DNA of 8,957 bases from an uncultured Saprospiraceae bacterium (GTDB lineage Bacteria; Bacteroidota; Bacteroidia; Chitinophagales; Saprospiraceae): contig CALBVQ010000190.1 in NCBI GenBank assembly GCA_937969485.1, positions 1 through 8,957 of the forward strand, given 5' to 3'. The notes under the pieces were generated by a model. The model saw only the letters and a program-made list of their open reading frames with translations. It ran no database searches and was not told where the DNA came from. The position numbers and the translations under genes were made by a program. Below are positions 1 through 5,940 of this stretch, piece by piece. Position 1 is the first letter of the stretch, and each line of letters begins with the position of its first letter.

Positions 1-1
1 A

Positions 2-256
2 TGGAACGACGACAAGACAGACTTCCAAAGACCTGAAGGTGAACAAATAGGTTTCATTGCTCAAGATTTGCAACAAATATGGCCTGAAAAAGTAAGTACG
101 GATGGCCAAGGTTATCTCGTTACTGCTTATGGAGATTATGATCCTGTTATAGTAGAAGCAATAAAAGCGCTAGCGGAAAAAATAGAAGCGCAAGAAAAAC
201 AAATAGCAACGCTAGAAGAAAAACTCAGCGAGATGGTAACTTGGGCCAAGGAATAA
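2..256 (+). CDS. C-terminal end of a protein with a peptidase S74-type intramolecular chaperone domain (5' end outside window)
   Basis: The open frame enters from the left edge with codons starting at base 2 and ends at TAA 254-256. The visible 84 residues contain GEQIGFIAQDLQQIWPE, then GYLVTAYGDYDPVIVEAIKAL, followed by about 25 residues rich in E, K and Q that should form a coiled coil (EKIEAQEKQIATLEEKLSE). The order 'IGFIAQ - P-E - Y - hydrophobic EAIK - coiled coil' is the signature of the C-terminal chaperone domain of phage tail-spike and endosialidase proteins and of many Bacteroidota surface proteins, where it drives trimer folding and may then be removed by self-cleavage. The cleavage site and the functional N-terminal part are outside the window, so the role of the whole protein is unknown. 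The ATG at 68 is an internal methionine in the domain, not the real start. The gene points toward, but is unrelated by content to, the catabolic row on the right. Confidence 0.8.
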   Translation, partial: WNDDKTDFQRPEGEQIGFIAQDLQQIWPEKVSTDGQGYLVTAYGDYDPVIVEAIKALAEKIEAQEKQIATLEEKLSEMVTWAKE

Positions 257-291
257 TAGTTTTGCTTGAAGGAAGAATCCGAAACTATTAT
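253..291 (+). terminator. AT-rich stem-loop overlapping the stop codon of the S74-domain gene
   Basis: ATAATAGTTT (253-262) is perfectly complementary to AAACTATTAT (282-291), a 10-bp stem with a 19-base loop that includes the TAA stop at 254-256. There is no T-run after the stem and the stem has little GC, so it is a weak candidate for transcription termination or 3'-end protection. Confidence 0.3.
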
Positions 292-323
292 CAAGAACCA
301 TTACATTGAATCAAGTTGTGCCA

Positions 324-338
324 TTTTGGGCGAAAGCC
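324..338 (+). repeat. 15-bp sequence repeated at 832-846
   Basis: TTTTGGGCGAAAGCC occurs here and again, identically, at 832-846. At 832 it is the left part of a perfect hairpin; here the right arm has decayed (GCCTTAGA instead of GCCCAAAA), leaving a 3-bp GC stem around the GAAA loop. It lies between the convergent ends of the S74-domain gene and the small membrane protein gene, the place expected for a transcription-end structure. Confidence 0.5.
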
Positions 339-345
339 TTAGAAT

Positions 346-627
346 CTAAATCACTAGGAATAACACCACGATTACTACAACTGCAATTATCGCAATCAAG
401 AAGGCTCGATTTTGCTCTTGTCTCGCCTCCTTTCTTATCATAGAATCTATCGCTTCTCGTTCTTTTACAGAGTATTCCTTAGCGAATGCTGGATCGTATT
501 GCAACTCTGAACCCACTGATTTACCGCCTTTTATCTTTTCCGCATAGTGATCTCTTCTAAGTTTTTGAAGGTCACGATTTGCCTTCTGCTTTTTTATCAT
601 GTCGAATATGTGTCCTGATGCACCCAT
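346..627 (-). CDS. Small protein with one C-terminal membrane helix, function unknown
   Basis: The 93-residue product has a charged, largely helical N-terminal part (residues 1-72, rich in K, R, E, Q) followed by a strongly hydrophobic run at about 75-93 (FLIAIIAVVVIVVLFLVI) that ends at the last residue. This is the arrangement of a tail-anchored inner-membrane protein with its soluble part in the cytoplasm. No catalytic motif or named family is recognised. The start ATG (complement of 625-627) gives a normal N-terminus (MGASGHIFDM). Coding status is supported by the ordered composition (charged, then a single membrane helix) and by its position in otherwise empty sequence. It is convergent with the S74-domain gene and in the same direction as the AraC-type gene, but 293 bases with two stem-loops separate it from that gene, so co-transcription is unlikely. 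No link to the glycoside pathway can be shown. Confidence 0.7.
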   Translation of the reverse strand: MGASGHIFDMIKKQKANRDLQKLRRDHYAEKIKGGKSVGSELQYDPAFAKEYSVKEREAIDSMIRKEARQEQNRAFLIAIIAVVVIVVLFLVI

Positions 628-775
628 GCTGCTCTATATAATTTTGATTGATATTCACTTGATAAATTCCTTCAAGAGAGAAGGAATAAGTCGTTAAATT
701 CCAATTCACAACCTTTGATATTGCTAATATAAAAAAAAATAAATAAGCGTTTTTCTAGCCCTGACCTTTTTATCC

Positions 776-789
776 TTGGCTTCCGCCAA
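776..789 (-). terminator. Stem-loop downstream of the AraC-type gene
   Basis: TTGGC (776-780) pairs with GCCAA (785-789) around the loop TTCC, with T-rich sequence to the left (767-773) and AAGAAAAA to the right. It is the second of two hairpins encountered by transcripts leaving the AraC-type gene. The T-rich side is 5' and the A-rich side 3' on either strand, the reverse of a classical intrinsic terminator, so termination is only inferred from position. Confidence 0.35.
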
Positions 790-831
790 AAGAAAAAGTG
801 TAAGGTGATTCGGTTGAACTACCTACTCAAG

Positions 832-851
832 TTTTGGGCGAAAGCCCAAAA
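832..851 (-). terminator. Perfect 8-bp stem-loop just downstream of the AraC-type gene
   Basis: TTTTGGGC (832-839) and GCCCAAAA (844-851) form a perfect 8-bp stem. On the + strand the loop is GAAA, a GNRA-type tetraloop; on the - strand, which carries the regulator transcript, it is TTTC. It lies 70 bases past the regulator stop codon. No T-tract follows the stem on either strand, so it could act as a 3'-end stabiliser or repeat element rather than a classical terminator. Its first 15 bases recur at 324-338. Confidence 0.45.
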
Positions 852-920
852 AGAAATATAACAGTAAATGAATTACAGCTAAAAATCCATCTCTATTCTG
901 CCTACGTGTGCAAACGAAGC

Positions 921-1772
921 TTAATCATAGCGAGCCCTCAGTTCCCTAGGTGTTATATGGTAGGTCTCCTTGAAAATTCTATTGAAATGCGAAAGGTTTC
1001 TATATCCACTTTGGTAGGAAATTTCCGCAATCGATAAATCACTACTCGCCAAAAGCCTAGAGGCATGATCTAATCGATATTCATTCAGTATGGTGGTAAA
1101 TTTCTTATCGGTGTGCCTCTTCATGAACTTGTAAAAAGCAGACTCCGTTAAGTTTAAAACTTTACACGCATCTTTTACCGTGATTTCATCTTGGTAATTA
1201 CTTTCAATGTACTCAAAAATGGTTTTGATATTATTCAGCTTTGCGGCTGACATACGCGAACTATACTTGTCAGAGCAGATAGGCGTGAGGTGCGTACAAT
1301 CAGCTAAGAAATCAAGGAATTCAAGCAACATCAAAAGCTGACTAAAATCCGACTGATCTTTGTCATAAAGTTTTCTAATTTTTACATCAGCCTGTTGAAT
1401 TTCTGATCCTGAAAGAAGCAATCCTCTTTTCGATCTCACCAGTAGGTTGTTGATTTTGGCAAGTTCTGCAGAGACAAAAAAATCCTTACCTAGAAAATCA
1501 AGGTCGAACTGCACAACGTACTGTTCGCATTCCACGGAAGTCGTAAAACCATGCGGAAGATTTGACCCCAATATCACAAGATCTTGTTCTTTATATTCAG
1601 AAATATTATTTCCAACATAGCGCTTACCCTCGCTCTTGACAGTGTAACAAATTTCAATTTCAGGGTGATAATGCCAAGCTTTTGTCAATAGGGGTCTTTT
1701 AGCCCTTCGAACAACCTTTAAAGAAAAAGATTTAGTGGATCCCTTCCTAATTATTTCAAATTCTGGTCTCAT
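921..1772 (-). CDS. AraC-family transcriptional regulator with N-terminal cupin-like sensor domain
   Basis: The 283-residue protein has the two-part layout of sugar-responsive AraC regulators. Residues about 15-95 form a cupin-like ligand-binding domain: WHYHPEIEICYTVKSEGKRY (33-52), then QDLVILGSNLPHGF (63-76), typical of the jelly-roll histidine motif. Residues about 180-283 are the double helix-turn-helix DNA-binding domain: first helix-turn-helix in ITVKDACKVLNLTESAFYKF (197-216), second in LSIAEISYQSGYRNLSHFNR (246-265), closing with FKETYHITPRELRARY (267-282). Length is normal for the family and no key part is missing. It is transcribed away from the TonB-dependent receptor gene, sharing a 148-bp spacer that holds repeated operator-like elements, so it is the likely local regulator of the transport and hydrolysis genes, with the imported solute or a breakdown product as probable effector. 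Whether it activates, represses or both is not visible. The first pair of repeats lies only about 20 bases from its own start codon, which would fit autoregulation. Confidence 0.93.
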   Translation of the reverse strand: MRPEFEIIRKGSTKSFSLKVVRRAKRPLLTKAWHYHPEIEICYTVKSEGKRYVGNNISEYKEQDLVILGSNLPHGFTTSVECEQYVVQFDLDFLGKDFFVSAELAKINNLLVRSKRGLLLSGSEIQQADVKIRKLYDKDQSDFSQLLMLLEFLDFLADCTHLTPICSDKYSSRMSAAKLNNIKTIFEYIESNYQDEITVKDACKVLNLTESAFYKFMKRHTDKKFTTILNEYRLDHASRLLASSDLSIAEISYQSGYRNLSHFNRIFKETYHITPRELRARYD

Positions 1773-1793
1773 TGCAGCAAATTAAGTTACTAA

Positions 1794-1830
1794 ATTATAG
1801 TTTTGTATTAGTATATTATAGTTTTATATT
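1794..1830. promoter_or_regulatory. Direct-repeat pair, probable AraC-type operator
   Basis: ATTATAGTTTTGTATT (1794-1809) and ATTATAGTTTTATATT (1815-1830) differ at one of 16 positions. Their spacing is exactly 21 bp, two turns of B-DNA, which places both on the same face, as in the tandem half-sites bound by AraC-family dimers. The pair is adjacent to the divergent AraC-type gene. Assignment to that regulator is an inference from arrangement. Confidence 0.65.
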
Positions 1831-1906
1831 GAATAAATGCGTTAATAACTCCTAGAATTGCATCAAGATATCTTATTCAGAATAAAATACGTTATTTTGC
1901 TAATCT

Positions 1907-1920
1907 TATAAAACTATAAT
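1907..1920 (-). promoter_or_regulatory. Inverted third copy of the operator-like element, abutting the receptor start codon
   Basis: TATAAAACTATAAT is the exact reverse complement of the first 14 bases of the element at 1815-1828. Its last base is immediately before the ATG at 1921. Two readings are possible: a third protein site that allows DNA looping over about 92 bp (centre to centre), or, if transcription starts upstream of 1815, a 14-bp RNA pairing between the two copies that would bury the translation start. Confidence 0.5.
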
Positions 1921-4512
1921 ATGAAAAATCATCATACTTTAAAATTATGGCTGTCCTTGGCTTGCTTTTTAGTATTTTTTACAACAACTGCTTTTTCGCA
2001 AAATACTGTGACAGGTACCGTATTAGATCCCGACGGAGTACCGATCATAGGAGCTAGCATCCTACTTGATGGTACGAGCCAAGGCACAATATCAGGGCTA
2101 AGTGGGGAGTATAGCATAAGTGTCCCTGAAACTGGTGGAAAATTAATAATTTCATTTATTGGATATCGAAATTCAATTGTAACATTGAATGGTGGTGAAA
2201 AGAACGTCCAACCAATCACGATGAGTGAAGATGAAATGGCTTTGGATGAAGTTGTGGTTACAGGAACCTTTACGGGGAGATCCCAAAAGAACTCCCCAAT
2301 GTCACTTACAGTGCTTAACGGCAAGCAATTGGCTAGGCTTTCTTCCAATTCTCAAGCAGATATCTTGCGGACAGTTCCGGGTATAACTGCGGAAGGTGGT
2401 GGTGGAGAAGTTGCGACCAATTTATTTGTACGTGGTTTTCCATCAGGTGGCCAGTATGCCTTTACTCCTCTAAATATTGACGGGATTCCAGTATTGAGTA
2501 CATTTGGACTAAATTCATCAGCTCATGATGTGTATTTTAGAAATGATCTAGGTCTAAGAAGTCTTGAATTTGTGCGTGGAGGATCTGCTACCTTACAAGG
2601 AGCTGGTAGTGTCGCAGGTATCGTTAATTACCAAAGCATAAGAGGATCGGATGATGCACAAAACAAAGTACAACTCGAGTGGGCAAATGGTGGAAGATTA
2701 AAAACAGATTTCCTTTCGGCTGGCCCTTTAGCGAAAGGCCTCTATTATGCGGTTTCTGGATTTTATAGGTATGATGAAGGTCCTTTAGAAACTGGATTGC
2801 CAAGTAGAGGCTACCAAATAAGAGGTAATATCAAAAAATTATTCAATGAAGGTAAAAGCTCCTTGGTAATTAGTGGCCAAAAGATTGATGACAATGTACA
2901 ATTCTACCTGCCATACCCTCTCGACAATTCAAATGATGAGAGAGAAAGACCGGTGGGTAACGACGGAGAATTAATCTATACAATGCTTTCAAGTCAACTA
3001 AAAGACTTTTCATTTGAGACCCCATTTGGAAGATTTAAATCACCAATAGGAGATGGCGTTACCACAAATGGCCAATTCATAATGGCGGAATTCAATCATC
3101 AATTTGGTACAGATTGGAGGTTATCAGCTAAAACTAAAGCAGCTTCCTATGACCATTGGTTTAACTTATTTTTGGATGGTGATGGCACTCACAACACTCC
3201 GGAAAGTCAAGATTCCTACCGTGCTGACCGTGGGATTCCAGAAAATGCCACCTTCACATACTCCGACAATGGCGCAAAACTTGCCGGTACTGACTTATTG
3301 TTCGAAAATAGAGTATTGGACAGACAAAGAGATATGGAAGAGCTAGTAGGAGAAGTGAACTTAACTAAAACAGTTGCTAATCATAACATTACTATCGGTA
3401 CATTTATGTCGGATACTAAAGCTCTAGACAATAACTGGATTCACAACGTGTTAGGAGACTTCTCTAATTCTCCAAGAGCGGTAGGTCTTTTTTATACAGA
3501 TAGTTTAGGGAATGATGTTTCACATTCGACAAGCGGATATGTCGAAGGATCAGGAGTTCAAACATCAAACAAGACTTTACAAAGCACCAAAATTGCAGGT
3601 TATTTGGCAGACGAAGTTAAGTTCAACAAATTTGATTTGGACGTGGGATTAAGATGGGAAAGAGCAATAGGAAACGTCAGTTTAGAAAATGGTGTAGGAT
3701 CGAATAACTTCAATAAAGGGATTGTTTCAGCTTCTGACTTTGCCTTTGTAATAGGAGGTTTATACCGCATGAACGACAAGGTTAATCTTTATGCAAATGG
3801 AAGCAGAGGATACTTCTTTCCTCAATTGCGTTCATTAAAATTTGCAGGCGGAACACCGCAGTCTTACGAAACAGAGACAGTTATACAAGGAGAGGTTGGA
3901 GCTAAGTACGGAAGTCAAAAGTTGTCGGGTACAGCCGCATTATTTTTTAATACCTTGAGTGACAGAAGAAATGTAGATATAGTAAATGACGGGCAAGGTG
4001 GAATTTCAGAAGAAATCCAGTTACAAAGTACAAGAACATTTGGTTTTGAGGCAAGTCTTAATTACAATATCTCAAGAGGCTTTAATGCATATGGAAATTT
4101 CACCTTCCAAGATCACGCGTTTACAGAAGTAGAAGGGAATCCTGAACAGGTAGGAAATAGTATTGCTAGAATTCCTAATTTTATGGGAATGTTGGGACTT
4201 AGCTATGATAACAAAGGTTTTGATGCTAATTTGAGCTCTAACATGTTAGGAAAAAAATATGCTAACAATACCAATACTGTTGAGCTAGATGGCTTTAATA
4301 TCATGAGACTTGATGCAGGATATACATGCTCTTTGGGTCAGGGTGATGAAAGCGTTAGACTAGGTTTATCTGTATTTAACTTACTAAATGCTGATGGAGT
4401 CACAGAAGGCTCTCCTAGACAAGGCAACGACCAAGTGGCGGGAGGAAATTTCTTCGTTGGAAGGCCAATACTTCCTAGGAGACTTTTCTTGCGAGCTATG
4501 TTTGAATTTTAG
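1921..4512 (+). CDS. TonB-dependent outer-membrane receptor with N-terminal carboxypeptidase-regulatory-like domain
   Basis: The 863-residue product begins with a signal peptide (KLWLSLACFLVFFTTTAFSQ, residues 8-27). Residues about 28-105 form a carboxypeptidase-regulatory-like domain (VTGTVLDPDGVPIIGASI, then SGEYSISVP and a GYR turn). DEVVVTGT (109-116) follows, the usual junction or TonB-box-like stretch. The plug runs from about 125 to 238 (DILRTVPGI, LFVRGF, LNIDGIP, LEFVRGGSATLQGAGSVAGI). The rest is a 22-strand-type barrel ending in RLFLRAMFEF, with the terminal aromatic needed for outer-membrane insertion. It should import a small ligand using TonB energy. It is shorter than SusC proteins and no SusD-like lipoprotein gene is present, so it is a stand-alone receptor rather than part of a SusCD pair. 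Its position ahead of a hydrolase, symporter and glycerate kinase suggests it takes up a glycosyl-glycerate; siderophore or other ligands cannot be excluded from the protein alone. The start is supported by the signal peptide beginning directly after it. Confidence 0.93.
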   Translation: MKNHHTLKLWLSLACFLVFFTTTAFSQNTVTGTVLDPDGVPIIGASILLDGTSQGTISGLSGEYSISVPETGGKLIISFIGYRNSIVTLNGGEKNVQPITMSEDEMALDEVVVTGTFTGRSQKNSPMSLTVLNGKQLARLSSNSQADILRTVPGITAEGGGGEVATNLFVRGFPSGGQYAFTPLNIDGIPVLSTFGLNSSAHDVYFRNDLGLRSLEFVRGGSATLQGAGSVAGIVNYQSIRGSDDAQNKVQLEWANGGRLKTDFLSAGPLAKGLYYAVSGFYRYDEGPLETGLPSRGYQIRGNIKKLFNEGKSSLVISGQKIDDNVQFYLPYPLDNSNDERERPVGNDGELIYTMLSSQLKDFSFETPFGRFKSPIGDGVTTNGQFIMAEFNHQFGTDWRLSAKTKAASYDHWFNLFLDGDGTHNTPESQDSYRADRGIPENATFTYSDNGAKLAGTDLLFENRVLDRQRDMEELVGEVNLTKTVANHNITIGTFMSDTKALDNNWIHNVLGDFSNSPRAVGLFYTDSLGNDVSHSTSGYVEGSGVQTSNKTLQSTKIAGYLADEVKFNKFDLDVGLRWERAIGNVSLENGVGSNNFNKGIVSASDFAFVIGGLYRMNDKVNLYANGSRGYFFPQLRSLKFAGGTPQSYETETVIQGEVGAKYGSQKLSGTAALFFNTLSDRRNVDIVNDGQGGISEEIQLQSTRTFGFEASLNYNISRGFNAYGNFTFQDHAFTEVEGNPEQVGNSIARIPNFMGMLGLSYDNKGFDANLSSNMLGKKYANNTNTVELDGFNIMRLDAGYTCSLGQGDESVRLGLSVFNLLNADGVTEGSPRQGNDQVAGGNFFVGRPILPRRLFLRAMFEF

Positions 4513-4536
4513 TAAATAGTTTTTTCATTACAATAG

Positions 4537-4575
4537 TGAAGGAGAGTAGAATATGCTCTCCTTTATTTTGTTTTA
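4537..4575 (+). terminator. Hairpin with T-rich tail between receptor and hydrolase genes
   Basis: AAGGAGAG (4539-4546) pairs perfectly with CTCTCCTT (4556-4563). The stem can gain one inner G-T and one A-T pair, leaving a five-base loop, and can extend outward by two pairs. It is followed by TTATTTTGTTTT (4563-4574). This is the canonical layout of an intrinsic terminator. Because the hydrolase gene starts only about 17 bases further on, with little room for a promoter, partial termination (attenuation) that lowers expression of the downstream genes relative to the receptor is the likeliest role. Confidence 0.65.
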
Positions 4576-4591
4576 ACTTAATCCTTGACCC

Positions 4592-5899
4592 TTGAAGCAC
4601 ATATCACAAGCAAAAGAGATAATAAAAGAGAACTGGAGAGATGGATTCACCGTGCCTACTTCCATGCTATATCCATTCCAATGGATGTGGGATTCGGGAT
4701 TTGTAGCTTTGGGAACATCGACCTATGATATCAAGATGTCATTGACTGAAATTGACAAAATGTTTTCAGGCCAATGGAAAAATGGGATGCTCCCCCACAT
4801 ACTTTTTCACAGTGAGAAAGAGAATACCTATTTTCCAAATTTTGATTTCTGGGAAAGTTCGGTTAATGAGGGCGCGCCGAATTCACCAAAATCTTCAGGA
4901 ATTACTCAGCCTGCAGTCTTTGGCTTTATTCTACAGGAAATACTTCGCGCACACTGGAAAAACGAAGAAGTTCGCAAATTTGTGAAAGACATATTTCCTA
5001 AAGTGGTAAACTATCATCGATTCCTTTATGATTATAGAGATCCACACAAAGAAGGTCTATTTTATATCTATCATCCTTGGGAATCAGGTCGTGATAACTC
5101 CCCTCTTTGGGATGAGTCAATGAACAAAATTGAAATACCTGATGGTGCGATTCCATCCTATCAACGAAGAGATACTGCACTTGCGAACACAAATGAAAGG
5201 CCTACGCAAAACCAGTATGATCGTTATGTCTACCTGTTGGAATTAGGTAAAAAATATAAGTATGATGGCAGGCAAATAGCTGAGGAAAGCCCTTTTCTGA
5301 TTCAAGATAATATGATGAACGCTATCTTAATCAAGTCTAATCAAAGCCTGATAGAAATTGCAAGTGAACTTGATTTAGATGCAAGTGAAATAAAAGAGTG
5401 GCAAGAACTCAGTCTTTCGAATTATGATGACAAATTTTGGAATGAAGAACTTGGCTTATATGTTGGATATGATCTAAGACACAACAAACAACTTCTTCAT
5501 AAGGAAATAGGAGGATTAGTACCGCTCTTCGCAAACATACCTAGCAAACCTAAAGCTGCGAAGATGAATAACTATCTGCAAGATTTAACCAAGCGTGGAT
5601 ACTACCTTTGTCCTAGTTTCGATGTAGATAGTCCTTTGTTCGAATCGCAAAGATACTGGAGAGGGCCTATATGGCCACAAATGAATTACATGTTATATAA
5701 AGGATTAAAAAATTATGAATATCTTGAGACTGCCGAAATCGTCAAAGATGATCTAAACACATTAATAGACAAACTAGGGTTTTACGAATACTTTGAATCG
5801 CAAAAGGAGATTGTAAAGCACCTATCAAAAGGCTATGGAGGGGGAAATTTCTCATGGACTGCCTCTAGCTATCTATTATTAAACCGAAAGACAAAATGA
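4592..5899 (+). CDS. GH63-type glycoside hydrolase, probable mannosylglycerate/glucosylglycerate hydrolase
   Basis: This is a 435-residue (alpha/alpha)6-barrel hydrolase of the bacterial mannosylglycerate/glucosylglycerate hydrolase group, whose members are about this length. Visible motifs in order are YPFQWMWDSGF (27-37), Gln106, HPWESGRDNSPLWD (161-174), RYWRGPIWPQMNY (354-366) and GFYEYFES (396-403). By family analogy Asp168 is the general acid and Glu399 the general base. From memory, Y27, W31, W33, D34, Q106, Y355, W356 and W361 match sugar- and glycerate-binding residues of the mycobacterial glucosylglycerate hydrolase in spacing; this needs an alignment. The expected reaction is hydrolysis of an alpha-hexosyl-D-glycerate to hexose plus D-glycerate. 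No signal peptide is present, so it acts in the cytoplasm. The start is TTG: an in-frame stop lies at 4586-4588 and the next ATG (residue 25) is inside the first conserved motif. Mannosyl versus glucosyl preference cannot be decided here; other GH63 or trehalase-like substrates are possible but fit the neighbouring glycerate kinase less well. Confidence 0.82.
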   Translation: MKHISQAKEIIKENWRDGFTVPTSMLYPFQWMWDSGFVALGTSTYDIKMSLTEIDKMFSGQWKNGMLPHILFHSEKENTYFPNFDFWESSVNEGAPNSPKSSGITQPAVFGFILQEILRAHWKNEEVRKFVKDIFPKVVNYHRFLYDYRDPHKEGLFYIYHPWESGRDNSPLWDESMNKIEIPDGAIPSYQRRDTALANTNERPTQNQYDRYVYLLELGKKYKYDGRQIAEESPFLIQDNMMNAILIKSNQSLIEIASELDLDASEIKEWQELSLSNYDDKFWNEELGLYVGYDLRHNKQLLHKEIGGLVPLFANIPSKPKAAKMNNYLQDLTKRGYYLCPSFDVDSPLFESQRYWRGPIWPQMNYMLYKGLKNYEYLETAEIVKDDLNTLIDKLGFYEYFESQKEIVKHLSKGYGGGNFSWTASSYLLLNRKTK

Positions 5900-5940
5900 G
5901 CATCAGCTAAAGCAATTATTAAAGTCTAAACCAAACCCAA

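Larger units (their letters stand above)
628..920. other. Gene-free stretch with A/T runs and two stem-loops
   Basis: These 293 bases separate the small membrane protein gene from the end of the AraC-type gene. They contain an A-run at 731-739, two GC-centred hairpins (776-789 and 832-851) and the presumed minus-strand promoter of the small protein next to 628. A 67-codon open frame starting at 834 begins inside a hairpin and runs into the antisense of the regulator; it does not look like a protein. No tRNA or recognised RNA gene was seen. Confidence 0.6.
1773..1920. promoter_or_regulatory. Divergent control region between the AraC-type regulator and the receptor gene
   Basis: This 148-bp, very AT-rich spacer must hold the promoters of both divergent genes. 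It contains three copies of an ATTATAGTTTT element (listed separately). It also has an imperfect direct repeat, GAATAAATGCGTTA (1831-1844) and GAATAAAATACGTTA (1880-1894), and a short inverted repeat, AAAATA-CGT-TATTTT (1884-1898). TTATTTTG at 1892-1899 resembles the Bacteroidota -7 box (TAnnTTTG) with one mismatch, but no matching -33 box sits at the usual distance. No Shine-Dalgarno sequence precedes either start codon. Confidence 0.7.

Noticed and set aside
252..267. AATAATAGTTTTGCTT, similar to the operator element near 1794
   Set aside because: It lies over the stop codon of an unrelated gene, with several mismatches, and AT-rich sequence makes such similarity likely by chance.
834..1037. 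67-codon open frame on the + strand
   Set aside because: It starts inside the 832-851 hairpin and overlaps the antisense of the conserved AraC helix-turn-helix region; composition shows no domain.
1932..2348. 138-codon open frame on the - strand
   Set aside because: It is antisense to the receptor's signal peptide and N-terminal domain, which are clearly coding on the + strand.
1921..4512. Reading the receptor as a SusC protein of a polysaccharide utilisation locus
   Set aside because: It is shorter than SusC proteins, no SusD gene follows, and the only glycoside hydrolase is a cytoplasmic small-substrate type.
4514..4530. AAATAGTTTTTTCATT after the receptor stop, a partial match to the operator element
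   Set aside because: Only the 8-base core ATAGTTTT matches and there is no tandem partner at 21 bp; treated as coincidence.
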